NCBI RefSeq assembly: GCF_900110925.1
Contig: NZ_FOFP01000003.1
Location: 248,001-312,000 of the forward strand
Reading direction: 5' to 3'
Length of the DNA stretch: 64,000 nucleotides
Origin: Pseudomonas cuatrocienegasensis
Lineage (GTDB): Bacteria > Pseudomonadota > Gammaproteobacteria > Pseudomonadales > Pseudomonadaceae
In this document: in pieces, positions 1 to 9,781 of the stretch
How positions within the stretch are numbered: position 1 is the first letter of the stretch
How the letters are laid out: each line of letters starts with the position of its first letter
Made by a program: the position numbers and the translations under genes
Notes under the pieces: generated by a model
What the model saw: the letters and a program-made list of their open reading frames with translations, nothing else
Told to the model about the DNA's origin: nothing
Database searches by the model: none

Positions 1-117
1 ACTCCAGGCGAGTTGGGGTGTCGCCATACTATCCCTGCGTTTGATCACCTGCCAGCGCCGTAAAAACTGGTCTGGCCTGGCATACTCGGCTGTATCGAAA
101 CCAGAGGAAGCCGCCCC

Positions 118-753
118 ATGTTGCGCGCCCTGTTACTGTTGACGAGCCTGCTGGCAAGCCTGGCTCACGCCGCCGACGACGCACAGGATCTGGCCTATAG
201 CCTAGGCGCGCGGCTGGGCGAACGCCTGCAGCGCGAGGTGCCGGACCTGCAACTGCAAGCCTTGCTGGATGGCCTGGCCCAGGCCTACCGCGGCGAGCCG
301 CTAAGGCTCGACGAAGCGCGCATTGAAGCCCTGCTTGCCGCCCATGAAGCGCAGCTAAGCAACCGCAGCGACCAGGCGCAACAGAATGAGCAGCGCTTTC
401 TGGCTGAGGAACAAGCCCGGCCAGGGACACGCAAACTGGACGATGGTGTACTGGTCCGCGAGCTGCAGCGCGGCAAGGGCACCCGGCCCGGCCCCGACAG
501 CCGTGTGCAAGTGCGCTACCGCGGTTGGCTAGCCGATGGCAGCCTGTTCGATGAGAGCCAGGAACCCTTGTGGTTTCGCCTGGAAAGTGTGATTGCGGGT
601 TGGCGCAGCGCAATGCAGCAGATGCCGGTGGGCTCGCGCTGGCAACTGGTGATTCCCTCGGCACAAGCCTATGGCGCAGAAGGCGCTGGCGATCTGATTG
701 CGCCCTACGCCCCGCTGGTGTTCGAGCTGGAGTTGCTCGACACCCGCGATTGA
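118..753 (+). CDS. FKBP-type peptidyl-prolyl cis-trans isomerase, exported
   Basis: A 211-residue isomerase that should catalyse proline cis-trans isomerisation in the periplasm. Residues 1-18 form a signal peptide ending AHA before ADDAQ. Residues about 20-95 resemble the helical FKBP N-terminal dimerisation domain. The C-terminal FKBP domain (about 105-208) carries the VRYRGWLADGSLFDES and YGAEGAGD segments typical of the fold. The ATG is preceded by GAGGAA. It is convergent with algQ, only 7 bp away, the same pairing as an FKBP gene beside algQ in other Pseudomonas. The family is clear; the client proteins are unknown. Confidence 0.9.
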   Translation: MLRALLLLTSLLASLAHAADDAQDLAYSLGARLGERLQREVPDLQLQALLDGLAQAYRGEPLRLDEARIEALLAAHEAQLSNRSDQAQQNEQRFLAEEQARPGTRKLDDGVLVRELQRGKGTRPGPDSRVQVRYRGWLADGSLFDESQEPLWFRLESVIAGWRSAMQQMPVGSRWQLVIPSAQAYGAEGAGDLIAPYAPLVFELELLDTRD

Positions 754-760
754 CGATACC

Positions 761-1222
761 TCAGGAAGTGGCGGTAGCCTGCTCCTGATGGGCGTTATGC
801 AGCACTTCGATCAGGCAGTCTTCAAGCTCGAAACGCTCGCGCAACAGCTGACCCAGGTGTTTGAGTTCATCGAGCAAGGCGGCGCAGTCGGCTCCGGCAT
901 CGCAACGGTCATTGAAGGCCAGGGCGGATTCGGTGGTGGCCTCGATGCGCGGGTAGAGACGCTGAGCCAGGTCCAGACCGCGCGTATCACCAAAGGCCTT
1001 GGCTTCGCTGGTGAGTTGCTCGTACACCTCGAAATGCCCCGCCGAGACGTAATCCAGAAGGACTTCGCAGAAGCTGCGCAGCACCTCGGTATGCTCACCG
1101 GGCGTGGCTGCGGACGCGGCAGCATAGGCGGCGACCACTTCACGACGCTCCTGCAACCAGCGATCGATCAGCAGGTTCACCCCTCCCCAGCGTTCCTGGG
1201 CGTTCTTGCAGCTCTCGAGCAT
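761..1222 (-). CDS. algQ: Anti-sigma70 factor Rsd/AlgQ
   Basis: This 153-residue protein is a Rsd/AlgQ family regulator that binds region 4 of RpoD and shifts RNA polymerase towards alternative sigma factors. In P. aeruginosa, AlgQ also influences alginate and siderophore genes. The N-terminal segment [19 protein letters not shown] is the family hallmark, and the protein is an all-helical bundle of the usual length. It is transcribed away from the hem genes and ends 7 bp from the FKBP gene. The 189 bp upstream should hold its promoter; no clear operator was recognised there. Confidence 0.93.
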   Translation of the reverse strand: MLESCKNAQERWGGVNLLIDRWLQERREVVAAYAAASAATPGEHTEVLRSFCEVLLDYVSAGHFEVYEQLTSEAKAFGDTRGLDLAQRLYPRIEATTESALAFNDRCDAGADCAALLDELKHLGQLLRERFELEDCLIEVLHNAHQEQATATS

Positions 1223-1411
1223 GATGACCTCACTTCCCTTATCGGCGTTGCCGTTTTATCCGTCCGATCCGAGACGATTTTTTGTCAATCGGTTCACTGG
1301 TGTTGAAGATTTTGCCCATAACGTCGGCTTTACGACGATAAGAGCGAGGCCAGATTATGCCCCACCGACGGCACCATCAAGGCACCTCCGGGATAAAGTT
1401 AATACAGGTGT

Positions 1412-1945
1412 TTAATCCAATGCCAGCGGTTTGGAGAAACTCAGGGTGACCTCGCCCAGGTAGAACCCCCACTTCGACATGCGCGCGCGGTTAAGCATGA
1501 CACGCCCATCCATCAGGTACATCCAGTCGTCGAACTGAACCTCGTAGGTGCGGCCGTCGACCGGCAAGCGCAGGGTGTAGCGCCAGTTCAGGGCATTGCC
1601 GGCCACCTCACCGACGGCTTCGCCGACTACGTCACCCGCCGTGCCGCGCCAGCTGCCGTCCGCCTGACGCCGCAGTGTCCATACGCGGCGCTCGGTGGTG
1701 CCATCGCTGTAGGTGAAGCGTTCGTCCAGCACGCCGGTATCGCCCTCCCAGGTGCCGGTCATGGCCACATGAAAGCGTTTGACGACCTCACCGGAGCGGT
1801 TCTGGAACATACCCCAGGCTTCCAGCTCGCCGTTGAAATAGTCGGACAACTCCAGGCGCGGCTGCTCGGCAGCGTAGTCGCGCACCTGCGGGCTGCTGCA
1901 GCCAACCAGCCATAAGGCCAGACAGAAGATCGTCAGGTAACGCAT
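1412..1945 (-). CDS. DUF3833 family lipoprotein
   Basis: A 177-residue protein with a lipoprotein signal peptide (LALWLVGC lipobox, Cys16). The mature part is beta-rich and contains YFNGELEAWGMFQNRSGEVV and the DDWMYLMDGRVMLNRARMSKWGF block characteristic of DUF3833. The biochemical function of the family is unknown; localisation should be to a membrane facing the periplasm. It lies 37 bp downstream of hemY on the same strand and could be the last gene of the hem transcript. From memory, P. aeruginosa has dsbH at this position, so the site may vary between species. Confidence 0.85.
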   Translation of the reverse strand: MRYLTIFCLALWLVGCSSPQVRDYAAEQPRLELSDYFNGELEAWGMFQNRSGEVVKRFHVAMTGTWEGDTGVLDERFTYSDGTTERRVWTLRRQADGSWRGTAGDVVGEAVGEVAGNALNWRYTLRLPVDGRTYEVQFDDWMYLMDGRVMLNRARMSKWGFYLGEVTLSFSKPLALD

Positions 1946-1982
1946 ACACAGCTCCTGTATCGCGGGGTTAACCTCTTGATAC

Positions 1983-3221
1983 TCAGCCCAGACGGGCAGG
2001 TACGCCTACGGATCCGGCCAGACGCCGATCAAGCAAGGCCAGGCCCTCCTGGAACAGCTGATTGCTCTGCTCGACATCGCCCAGGTGTGCCAGCAAACGC
2101 GCCAACTCGGCACAGGTCTCGGGGTCACGCGCAAGCAGCAGGCTGGTCTCCAGATACTCACGGGCCTTGCCCCATAGCTGGTTGTGCAGGCACAGCCGGC
2201 CGAGGGTCAGGCGCAACGCTGGGTCATCGCCATGGTCCTTGAGCCAGCCCTCGGCCAGCTGCAGCTGCTTGGCCGGGTCGCGCCCATGCAACAGACCGTA
2301 GAGACGCACCAGATGCGGGTCATAGTGGCGCTTGAGCGCTTGCTGCAGCACTTCTTCGGCCTGAACCTCGGCACCCGCTTCACGCAAGCGCTCAATGTAT
2401 ACGACCAGCAGTTCCGGGTCGTGCCGCAGGCTGTTGGAAAGGCGCTGCCAGGCGGCCAGCAGTGCAGCTTCGGGCGCCTCATCCGGCGCCGGGGCGAGGG
2501 TCGCCAGGTAGCCCAGCCAGGCCCGCCGCTCGAGGACAGCCAAGGCGTCTGCGTCGAGGATCTTTTCCTTGCGCAGATCAGGCATCAAGGCCAGCAACGC
2601 CGACCAGGCGCCAGTGTCCACATACAGCTGCTGCAACCGCTGCAACACCAGGTGATGGTGCGGATGACGGGAGCGCATGGCTTCCAGCGTCTGCGCAGCT
2701 TCCAGCAGTTGCCCGCTGCTCTGTTGCAACTCGGCATGGGTCAGGGCAATACCCAGTTCGGCCTTGGGCTGAGACGTCAGGGCCTTCTCCAACAGGGTGT
2801 CGCGCTCACTGTATAGCCCCTGGTGATTGGCCGCACGGGCAGCGCCCAGGTAGTGCATCAGCGGCTGTGGATCATCTTCAGCGGCGCGCTCCAGATGCCG
2901 CTGCGCGCGGGACCAGCGCCCTTCGGCCAGTTCGATGACACCCTCACGGGACGCCTGGCGTACGCGCCGGCGCCGATGCAAACGTGACCAGGGGTTGACC
3001 AGACCACCGCTGGTGATGGTCAGGCCCAGCAGCAGGCGCAGCAGATAGAGCACCAGGCCCAGCACCACCAGCAAGGCGAGAAACACCCACAGACCGGACT
3101 CGTAACGGAACCCTGGGTAGGCAAACAACACGTAGCCTGGGTGAGCCGCAATCGCCTGGGCAAGCAGAGCCAGGCCGGCACAGACCAGCAGCAGGCCGAT
3201 GATCCAGTAGAAGCGCTTCAT
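1983..3221 (-). CDS. hemY: Haem biosynthesis-associated protein HemY
   Basis: A 412-residue inner-membrane protein of the proteobacterial HemY family, distinct from the Bacillus protoporphyrinogen oxidase of that name. Two hydrophobic helices (about residues 4-26 and 42-64) anchor a large domain of TPR-like helical repeats (about 95-400, for example EGRWSRAQRHLERAAEDDPQ). Members cluster with hemC, hemD and hemX and are thought to support late haem pathway assembly, but no catalytic activity is established. Its ATG overlaps the upstream hemDX stop as ATGA, which implies translational coupling. Confidence 0.92.
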   Translation of the reverse strand: MKRFYWIIGLLLVCAGLALLAQAIAAHPGYVLFAYPGFRYESGLWVFLALLVVLGLVLYLLRLLLGLTITSGGLVNPWSRLHRRRRVRQASREGVIELAEGRWSRAQRHLERAAEDDPQPLMHYLGAARAANHQGLYSERDTLLEKALTSQPKAELGIALTHAELQQSSGQLLEAAQTLEAMRSRHPHHHLVLQRLQQLYVDTGAWSALLALMPDLRKEKILDADALAVLERRAWLGYLATLAPAPDEAPEAALLAAWQRLSNSLRHDPELLVVYIERLREAGAEVQAEEVLQQALKRHYDPHLVRLYGLLHGRDPAKQLQLAEGWLKDHGDDPALRLTLGRLCLHNQLWGKAREYLETSLLLARDPETCAELARLLAHLGDVEQSNQLFQEGLALLDRRLAGSVGVPARLG

Positions 3222-5188
3222 GGCCGGGCGTCCTCCGCGCTCGCCTCATCGGGAGCCTGAGCAGGAGCCTCGACCGCGTCTTGCGCGGTTTCGCGCATGC
3301 TGTGCTTCTGTTCGATATAGGCCTGCACAGCGCCTAGGGCGGGCGCCAGATCGGGTACTTGCACCTCGATTGGCTGGCTTTCGAGCGCACTCAGACGCGC
3401 CAGCAATGCCCGACTTGCGGGGTTCTGCTGGTCGAAACTGGTGGCGAGAATATCCTTGGCCTGCTGCAGAGCCTGCCGATAGACCCCGCTCTCGCCGTGC
3501 AGCGCGCCCCACTGGGCCTGCTCCAGAGCCAAACCCAGGGCCAGACGCACCTGCGTCAGGTTCTGCCCAGCCAGCACGGGGCGAATGACCTCGTCATTGC
3601 CCACTTCGATACGGATGTACTGCGACAGGCGCTGCAAGGCGTTGGACCACCAGCTGCCGGAGGTATCCTGAGCAGCCAGCTCTTCGAGCACGCCGCCTTC
3701 ACCGGCGAGGGTCGGGGTCAGCGCATTGAGGTCGGCGACCTGCTCGCGCAGGGCACCGAGCTGCAGAAACAGGCCGGTACGGTCGGGGTCGACGGTGGTA
3801 CGCAAGGCTTCCATGGCCCGTGCTACCTGCTCACGTGCAGCAAAGGCCGCCGGGTCATCCTGCTCCCGGAGAATCTGGTCGGCAGCATTGACCAGCGCCT
3901 CAGCGCTGTTGACGTCCTGCAGGGCCGACAAGCGTAGGCTGGCCAGGCGCAGCAAATGCTCGGCCTCGGCCAGGCGCCAGTCCTGCCGACTGGCTCCCAG
4001 GACGGTTTCCAGACGCTGGTTGAGCAACTGCTGATCACCCTGCAGTTGCGCAAGCAGGCGTTGCCGCGTATCGAGCTCTGCAGCGCTGGGCAACTGCGCC
4101 AGGCGCTCGTCAAGACGCCTCAGCTGCTGGCCGAGCGCTTGGCTATCGCTTTGGCTTGCCTCGATCTGGGCCACTTGCTCGGCGCTCTGGGCACTCAGCG
4201 CACGCACCTGCCAGGCGCCCCAGGTACCAGCGGCGAGACCGGCAGCGGCAATCAACAGGGCGAACAACGCCAGGCCATTACCCCGCGGCGTCTTGTCACT
4301 GGGCGGTGGGCTGACCGGTTTGGCCACAGGAGGCTCGGTCAGGCTATCGGGTTGCGGCGGCAAGTCATGCGCCGCCGGCTTGGCAGTGGTTTCGCTCACG
4401 TGTCCATCCTTTGCGTCAGTGATCGGGGCAGGTTGCGCCTGCAACGCCGCCAGCAAGGCCGAGGCGCTGGCGCCTCGACAATCCACAACAGTTTCGGCAC
4501 CTGCGGCGCGGGCCATTTCGGCCACCCTCGAACTGGGCACAAACAGCGGCAGACGCCGCAGCTGATCCCAGGCGTCGCCTGCCAGGTCATGCAAATGGGT
4601 AAAACCCTGCCCACTGCTGACCACCAGGCCATTCAGGCGTTCCGCCTGGATGCACTGCGCCAGGGTTGCAGCAGGGTACGTGGGGCAGCTGCGTCGGTAC
4701 AACGCCAGGTAGTCGACCTGCACACCCATGGCGCCCAGACGCTCGGCCAGCAACTCGCGACCACTCTCGCCGCGCAGAATCAGCACCCGCGGCGAGGGCG
4801 CCTGGGTCAGTGCCTGCTGCAGCTCAGGTAGCGCCAGCAGGGCTTCGCTGTCATCGCCGCTGGCCGGATAGTGCACCGTCAGGCCGTGGCCCTGGAGAAT
4901 CTCGGCCGTCGCCGCACCGACACTGAACCAGGGCAACGCGGGCGGCACCGGCACGGCATGTTGCTCGATGCGCTGCAGCGCCAGGCGCGCCGCAGGCTTG
5001 CTGACCACGATCACCGCACTGTAACGCGCCAAGTCCTGCAGACAGGCCAGCTGCGACGCGGTATCCGGCAAAGGCTCAATACTCAGCAATGGCAAACTGC
5101 TGGACGCTACCCCCTGCTCGGCTAACTGCGCGGCCAACGCCGCACATTCCTCCGCCGGGCGGGTCAGCAGCAGGCGCCAGCCGCTCAC
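3218..5188 (-). CDS. hemD: HemD-HemX fusion: uroporphyrinogen-III synthase joined to HemX membrane protein
   Basis: One 656-residue frame covers two proteins that are usually separate in Pseudomonas. Residues 1 to about 250 are uroporphyrinogen-III synthase, which cyclises hydroxymethylbilane to uroporphyrinogen III ([13 protein letters not shown] start, [11 protein letters not shown] motif). Residues about 264-656 are HemX: a Pro-rich cytoplasmic stretch, one transmembrane helix ([21 protein letters not shown]), then a coiled-coil-rich periplasmic domain. Codon 264 is GTG at 4399, preceded at 7 bp by AAGGA, so a separate 393-residue HemX could still be initiated. A TGA at 4418-4416 lies out of frame. 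The GTG start at 5188 overlaps the hemC stop (GTGA). The fusion could be real or reflect a small indel. Confidence 0.85.
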   Translation of the reverse strand: MSGWRLLLTRPAEECAALAAQLAEQGVASSSLPLLSIEPLPDTASQLACLQDLARYSAVIVVSKPAARLALQRIEQHAVPVPPALPWFSVGAATAEILQGHGLTVHYPASGDDSEALLALPELQQALTQAPSPRVLILRGESGRELLAERLGAMGVQVDYLALYRRSCPTYPAATLAQCIQAERLNGLVVSSGQGFTHLHDLAGDAWDQLRRLPLFVPSSRVAEMARAAGAETVVDCRGASASALLAALQAQPAPITDAKDGHVSETTAKPAAHDLPPQPDSLTEPPVAKPVSPPPSDKTPRGNGLALFALLIAAAGLAAGTWGAWQVRALSAQSAEQVAQIEASQSDSQALGQQLRRLDERLAQLPSAAELDTRQRLLAQLQGDQQLLNQRLETVLGASRQDWRLAEAEHLLRLASLRLSALQDVNSAEALVNAADQILREQDDPAAFAAREQVARAMEALRTTVDPDRTGLFLQLGALREQVADLNALTPTLAGEGGVLEELAAQDTSGSWWSNALQRLSQYIRIEVGNDEVIRPVLAGQNLTQVRLALGLALEQAQWGALHGESGVYRQALQQAKDILATSFDQQNPASRALLARLSALESQPIEVQVPDLAPALGAVQAYIEQKHSMRETAQDAVEAPAQAPDEASAEDARP

Positions 5189-6123
5189 GCGTGGCCTGCC
5201 TCGCCATACACCGCCTTGAGGATTGCCGCTGCACCCTGGGCCAATAGCGCCTCGGCGACCTCAACGCCGAGCTGCTCGGCGTCGGCCGCGGCGCCGCGCT
5301 GTTCGGCCTGCAGCAGCAGGCTGCCGTCGGGCTGGCCGACCAGGCCGCGTAGCCACAGCTGCTCGCCTTCGAGGATCGCGTAACAGGCGATAGGCACCTG
5401 GCAACCACCATTGAGGTGCTTGTTCAAGGCCCGCTCGGCGCTCACCCGCAGCGCCGTTTCACGGTGATGCAGGGGTGTGAGCAAGGCGTGAATCTCGGCA
5501 TCATCGGTGCGGCATTCGATCCCCACCGCGCCCTGGCCGCCGGCCGGCAGGCTGTCTTCGACACTGATCGAGGCGCGGATACGTTCTTCGAAGCCCAGGC
5601 GAATCAATCCGGCGGCAGCGAGAATGATGGCGTCGTACTCGCCGGCATCGAGCTTGGCCAGGCGCGTATTGACGTTGCCACGCAGGAAATGGATGGTCAG
5701 GTCGGGGCGCCGCGCCAACAGTTGCGCCTGCCGGCGCAGGCTGGAGGTGCCGACCACACTGCCGGCTGGCAGCGCTTCCAGGCTGGCATAGGTATTGGAA
5801 ACGAAGGCATCGCGCGCATCTTCACGCTCGCAGATGCAATACAGCCCCAGGCCTTCGGGGAAGTCCATCGGTACATCTTTCATCGAATGTACGGCGATGT
5901 CGGCCTGCTGCTCCAGCAGCGCGGTTTCCAACTCTTTGACGAACAAGCCCTTGCCACCGATCTTCGCCAGTGGCGCGTCGAGCAGCTTGTCGCCGCGGCT
6001 GACCATCGGCACCAGGGTAACGACCAGGCCCGGGTGGGCCTGTTCCAGGCGGGCCTTGACGTGCTCGGCCTGCCAGAGAGCCAGAGCGCTTTTACGGGTG
6101 GCGATGCGAATTTCGCGGAGCAT
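5185..6123 (-). CDS. hemC: Porphobilinogen deaminase (hydroxymethylbilane synthase)
   Basis: A 312-residue cytoplasmic enzyme that polymerises four porphobilinogens into hydroxymethylbilane, upstream of HemD. Recognisable features are the N-terminal [19 protein letters not shown], the VHSMKDVP segment with the catalytic aspartate region, and [12 protein letters not shown], whose Cys carries the dipyrromethane cofactor. I chose the ATG at 6123 ([10 protein letters not shown]), preceded by GGAATT, over an in-frame ATG 39 bp upstream because it matches the family start. It is the first gene of hemC-hemDX-hemY and overlaps hemD by 4 bp. Confidence 0.95.
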   Translation of the reverse strand: MLREIRIATRKSALALWQAEHVKARLEQAHPGLVVTLVPMVSRGDKLLDAPLAKIGGKGLFVKELETALLEQQADIAVHSMKDVPMDFPEGLGLYCICEREDARDAFVSNTYASLEALPAGSVVGTSSLRRQAQLLARRPDLTIHFLRGNVNTRLAKLDAGEYDAIILAAAGLIRLGFEERIRASISVEDSLPAGGQGAVGIECRTDDAEIHALLTPLHHRETALRVSAERALNKHLNGGCQVPIACYAILEGEQLWLRGLVGQPDGSLLLQAEQRGAAADAEQLGVEVAEALLAQGAAAILKAVYGEAGHA

Positions 6124-6163
6124 GAGCAATTCCAGAAGACGAACTGCCGGGGATGATAGCAAG

Positions 6164-6280
6164 AAGCTGCAAGGCGGGTGGCCGCCCCCTGCACGCTGCA
6201 GCTATTTGAATGTGAGCGGCGACTTGATGCCGGCAAGCTTTTGCCTTTACTTGCGGCTTGACGCTTCAGGCTTGCAGCTT
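6164..6280. repeat. Inverted repeat pair AAGCTGCAAG/CTTGCAGCTT in the algR-hemC gap
   Basis: Perfect 10-bp arms (6164-6173 and 6271-6280) flank 97 bp between algR and hemC, with further degenerate GCTTGAAG/TTGCGGCTT copies just inside the right arm. Short CTTGCAGCTT-type repeats are frequent between Pseudomonas genes. Whether this one terminates algR transcription or is a passive repeat cannot be told. Confidence 0.45.
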
Positions 6281-6288
6281 ACCGACCC

Positions 6289-7035
6289 CTACAGGTTATG
6301 CATCAGCTTGCGCACACCAGCAACGTGGCGGCGGCTGACGATCAACGCTTCGCCCTCCATGCCTTTGAGGTAGAGCTGAAAGTGCCCCAGCGGGGTACGT
6401 TGCAACCGCTCGATGCGCTCGCGAGTCACCAGGGCGTTGCGATGGATGCGCACGAAGCGCTCGCCGAATTCGTCTTCCAACGCCTTGAGCGGTTCATCGA
6501 GCAGCACTTCGCCGCCGTCATGACGCAAGGTCACGTACTTGTGATCGGCAATGAAGTAGATCACCTGATCAAGGGGAATCAACTCGATACCCTTGCGCGT
6601 ACGCGCACTGATATGGCTGCGCGGCCCGGCGCCATTGCTGACGGCAGGGCGAGTTAACGCAGCGAGCTGGACACGATTGGGACGTTCGGCTTTTTTCAGG
6701 GCTTCACCGAGATGCTCGGCGCGTACCGGCTTGACCAGATAACCCACGGCACTGACCTTGAACGCCTCCAGGGCAAACTCATCGTGGGCCGTACAAAAGA
6801 TCACGGCCGGCGGGGCATCGTGCTCGCACAGTTTGGCGGCCACTTGCAGGCCATCCAGGCCGGGCATGCGGATATCGAGCAGCACCACATCGGGCTTCAG
6901 GCTGTCGATCAAAGACAGCGCTTCTTCGCCATTGCTGGCGGCGGGTTCTAGAACACGGTACCCCTCAAGCTCGCCAACCATACGACTGAGGCGTTCGCGG
7001 GCTAGGGGTTCATCATCGACGATCAGGACATTCAT
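6289..7035 (-). CDS. algR: Response regulator AlgR (LytTR family)
   Basis: A 248-residue response regulator, the length of P. aeruginosa AlgR. The receiver domain (1-120) has the acidic pair D7/D8 and the phospho-acceptor D54 in LLDIRMPG. The LytTR DNA-binding domain (about 140-245) contains GIELIPLDQVIYFIADHKYV and FVRIHRNALV. In P. aeruginosa AlgR controls alginate, type IV pili and other virulence genes. The start at 7035 (MNVLIVDDEP) is preferred over an ATG 48 bp upstream, which would add a non-conserved leader. It overlaps the algZ stop by 4 bp. Confidence 0.95.
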   Translation of the reverse strand: MNVLIVDDEPLARERLSRMVGELEGYRVLEPAASNGEEALSLIDSLKPDVVLLDIRMPGLDGLQVAAKLCEHDAPPAVIFCTAHDEFALEAFKVSAVGYLVKPVRAEHLGEALKKAERPNRVQLAALTRPAVSNGAGPRSHISARTRKGIELIPLDQVIYFIADHKYVTLRHDGGEVLLDEPLKALEDEFGERFVRIHRNALVTRERIERLQRTPLGHFQLYLKGMEGEALIVSRRHVAGVRKLMHNL

Positions 7036-8114
7036 AATGCGCTGGCTTCCTGCGTGAGTCTCGCACAAGGATAGCGTAGACAAGTGTAGTGGCGGCCATC
7101 ACGGCGCTCCACGCTGAGACTGGCAGCAGGCCCAAAAAGTGCCGTAAGTCGTGCATCGATGTTATTGAGCGCCTGATGGGTTCCACGCGAGGGCGTCGCT
7201 GTAACGGCCTCACTGAAGGGATTACTGACGGTCAAGGTGAACACCCCCGCGCTGTAGTTCGCTTCTATTCGTACCAGCCCACCCTCGATACGCGGCTGGA
7301 TGCCATAGATCAAGGCATTTTCCAGCAACGGCTGCAGCGTCAGCTGGGGAATGGGCAGATCCTCGGGCACACCCTGGATATCCCATTGCAACTGTAGTCG
7401 CTCGCCAAGCCGATAGTGCTCTATCGACAGATATCGTTGCGCCAGCTCCACTTCCTCGTGCCAGGGCACCAGGCTGCCGGGCTTGGCCAGGCTGGCGCGA
7501 AACAGGTCGGAGAGGTCGAGCACCGCCTGCTCTGCCTTGTAGGGATCGATGACCACCAGGCTGGCGATGCTGTTGAGGCTGTTGAACAAGAAGTGCGGCC
7601 GGATGCGCGCCTGCAGCGACTCGATACGGGCACGCAGTTCGGCCTGCTCCTGGCGGCGCCACTGACTCTGCAGGTAGAAGTAGCGCAAGAGCAGCGCCGA
7701 CATGATCAGGCTGATCAGCGCATGGCGCAGGTAAAGGTTGACCTCGCCGGCACGCGGCAGCGGCCCACCCAACTCGTATATGTCAGCAACGGCGGTGCAG
7801 CCCAGGGTCAGCAGCAGCACGATCAGCGCGCAGAGTATCCCCGCCCAGGCGGCCTGCATCCGCGCCAGGAACGGGCGCAGGCGACACAACACGCCCGCCG
7901 AGAGCAACACGATCCACTGCACGAACAATGAAGTCAGGGCCAGGCGTACCCAATCGAAGCCCGGCAGCATCGGTTGTGCCAGCACCAGCACCAGCACCAG
8001 CAGTTCGGCCATCAGCACGGTGCCGAGCAGGGCTTCGGGCTCACACAGCTCGGGGACGAAAAAATCGTCCTGTGGGGCCGCAGCCGGGGGTCGAGAACGC
8101 AGGGGGATTCGCAT
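7032..8114 (-). CDS. algZ: Sensor histidine kinase AlgZ/FimS (LytS-like)
   Basis: A 360-residue unorthodox sensor kinase paired with AlgR. The N-terminal third holds about four to five hydrophobic helices (about residues 28-145) and no periplasmic sensing domain. The His_kinase core has IRPHFLFNSLNSIASL, with the candidate phospho-histidine H174, followed by QLTLQPLLENALIYG (N box). ATPase glycine motifs are weak, as in other AlgZ proteins. I chose the ATG at 8114 (MRIPLRSRPP) because family members begin there; the frame is open for 156 bp more. The gene is divergent from argH. Confidence 0.92.
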   Translation of the reverse strand: MRIPLRSRPPAAAPQDDFFVPELCEPEALLGTVLMAELLVLVLVLAQPMLPGFDWVRLALTSLFVQWIVLLSAGVLCRLRPFLARMQAAWAGILCALIVLLLTLGCTAVADIYELGGPLPRAGEVNLYLRHALISLIMSALLLRYFYLQSQWRRQEQAELRARIESLQARIRPHFLFNSLNSIASLVVIDPYKAEQAVLDLSDLFRASLAKPGSLVPWHEEVELAQRYLSIEHYRLGERLQLQWDIQGVPEDLPIPQLTLQPLLENALIYGIQPRIEGGLVRIEANYSAGVFTLTVSNPFSEAVTATPSRGTHQALNNIDARLTALFGPAASLSVERRDGRHYTCLRYPCARLTQEASAL

Positions 8115-8208
8115 GCTGAACAGTTTCCGCGCGCCCCGCCTGGCCGGCAAGTGACAGCGCAGGCCACAGGCCATATTCCTGTGAAAATGGCAGACCAAGC
8201 GCCTGATT

Positions 8209-8224
8209 TGTGACCGGCCCGACA
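8209..8224. promoter_or_regulatory. Candidate Vfr/CRP-like half-palindrome upstream of algZ
   Basis: TGTGA-N6-CGACA fits the CRP/Vfr pattern TGTGA-N6-TCACA at 8 of 10 positions. It lies 95-110 bp upstream of algZ, where Vfr control of fimS-algR is reported in P. aeruginosa. A second TGTGA (8179-8183) lies 25 bp closer to algZ. The match is weak and could be chance. Confidence 0.25.
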
Positions 8225-8385
8225 CTGCACCCAGGATCTGTTGGCGGCGCCGCAGACACAGGCGATACATGTCATGTGCGTGACTGCGGCGAAGGTAAGG
8301 CCGGGCCTGTTATCATCCGCCCCCTGATTTTCGTCGTGCGGGCCCCGCGGCTCGCCTGTACCTGCGCACCAGCGGAGCGAGACCC

Positions 8386-9780
8386 ATGAGCACAGAAAAA
8401 ACCAACCAGTCCTGGGGCGGCCGCTTCAGCGAGCCAGTCGATGCCTTCGTCGCACGCTTCACCGCCTCGGTGGAATTCGACAAGCGCCTGTACCGCCACG
8501 ACATCATGGGCTCCATCGCCCACGCCACCATGCTGGCCAAGGTCGGCGTACTGACCGATGCCGAGCGCGACAGCATCATCGACGGCCTGCAGACCATCCA
8601 GGGCGAGATCGAAGCCGGCCAGTTCGACTGGCGCGTCGACCTGGAAGACGTGCACATGAACATCGAAGCGCGCCTGACCGACCGCATCGGCGTCACCGGT
8701 AAAAAGCTGCACACCGGCCGTTCGCGCAACGACCAGGTGGCCACCGATATCCGCCTGTGGCTGCGTGACGAGATCGATCTGATCCTCGCCGAGATCACTC
8801 GCCTGCAGCAGGGCCTGCTGGAGCAGGCCGAGCGTGAAGCCGAGACCATCATGCCCGGCTTCACCCACCTGCAGACCGCCCAACCGGTGACCTTCGGTCA
8901 CCACCTGCTGGCCTGGTTCGAGATGCTCAGCCGCGACTACGAACGCCTGGTCGATTGCCGCAAGCGCACCAACCGCATGCCCCTGGGTAGCGCCGCGCTG
9001 GCCGGCACCACCTACCCGATCCAGCGTGAAATCACCGCTGAGCTGCTCGGCTTCGACGCCGTGGGCGGCAACTCCCTGGACGGCGTGTCGGATCGCGACT
9101 TCGCCATCGAATTCTGCGCCGCCGCCTCGATTGCCATGATGCACCTGTCGCGCTTCTCCGAAGAGCTGGTGCTATGGACCAGCGCGCAGTTCCAGTTTAT
9201 CGACCTGCCGGATCGCTTCTGCACCGGCTCCTCGATCATGCCGCAGAAGAAGAACCCGGACGTGCCCGAGCTGGTGCGTGGCAAGACCGGCCGCGTATTC
9301 GGCGCGCTGATGGGCCTGCTGACCCTGATGAAAGGCCAGCCGCTGGCCTACAACAAGGACAACCAGGAAGACAAGGAGCCGCTGTTCGACGCCGCCGATA
9401 CCCTGCGCGACTCGCTGCGCGCCTTCGCCGACATGATTCCGGCGATCAAGCCCAAGCACGCGATCATGCGTGAAGCGGCGCTGCGCGGCTTCTCCACCGC
9501 CACCGACCTGGCCGACTACCTGGTGCGCCGTGGCCTGCCGTTCCGCGACTGCCACGAGATCGTCGGCCACGCCGTGAAATACGGCGTCGACAGTGGCAAG
9601 GACCTGGCCGAGATGAGCCTGGAAGAGCTGCGCCAGTTCAGCGAGCAGATCGAGCAGGACGTCTTCGCTGTACTGACCCTGGAAGGTTCGGTCAATGCCC
9701 GCGACCATATCGGCGGTACGGCGCCGAATCAGGTACGCGCCGCGGTGGTTAGGGGTCGCGAGCTGCTCGCGGCACGCTAA
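8386..9780 (+). CDS. argH: Argininosuccinate lyase
   Basis: A 464-residue enzyme that splits argininosuccinate into arginine and fumarate, the last step of arginine synthesis. The flexible-loop signature [15 protein letters not shown], with the catalytic Ser, is intact. The [12 protein letters not shown] and [14 protein letters not shown] segments of the fumarase/aspartase superfamily are also present. Length and start ([19 protein letters not shown]) are as expected. It is transcribed divergently from algZ across a 271-bp gap, the same layout as in other pseudomonads. Confidence 0.97.
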   Translation: MSTEKTNQSWGGRFSEPVDAFVARFTASVEFDKRLYRHDIMGSIAHATMLAKVGVLTDAERDSIIDGLQTIQGEIEAGQFDWRVDLEDVHMNIEARLTDRIGVTGKKLHTGRSRNDQVATDIRLWLRDEIDLILAEITRLQQGLLEQAEREAETIMPGFTHLQTAQPVTFGHHLLAWFEMLSRDYERLVDCRKRTNRMPLGSAALAGTTYPIQREITAELLGFDAVGGNSLDGVSDRDFAIEFCAAASIAMMHLSRFSEELVLWTSAQFQFIDLPDRFCTGSSIMPQKKNPDVPELVRGKTGRVFGALMGLLTLMKGQPLAYNKDNQEDKEPLFDAADTLRDSLRAFADMIPAIKPKHAIMREAALRGFSTATDLADYLVRRGLPFRDCHEIVGHAVKYGVDSGKDLAEMSLEELRQFSEQIEQDVFAVLTLEGSVNARDHIGGTAPNQVRAAVVRGRELLAAR

Positions 9781-9781
9781 T

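Noticed and set aside
1..117. Upstream gene fragment at the window edge
   Set aside because: No supported coding frame; it looks like the promoter region of the FKBP gene.
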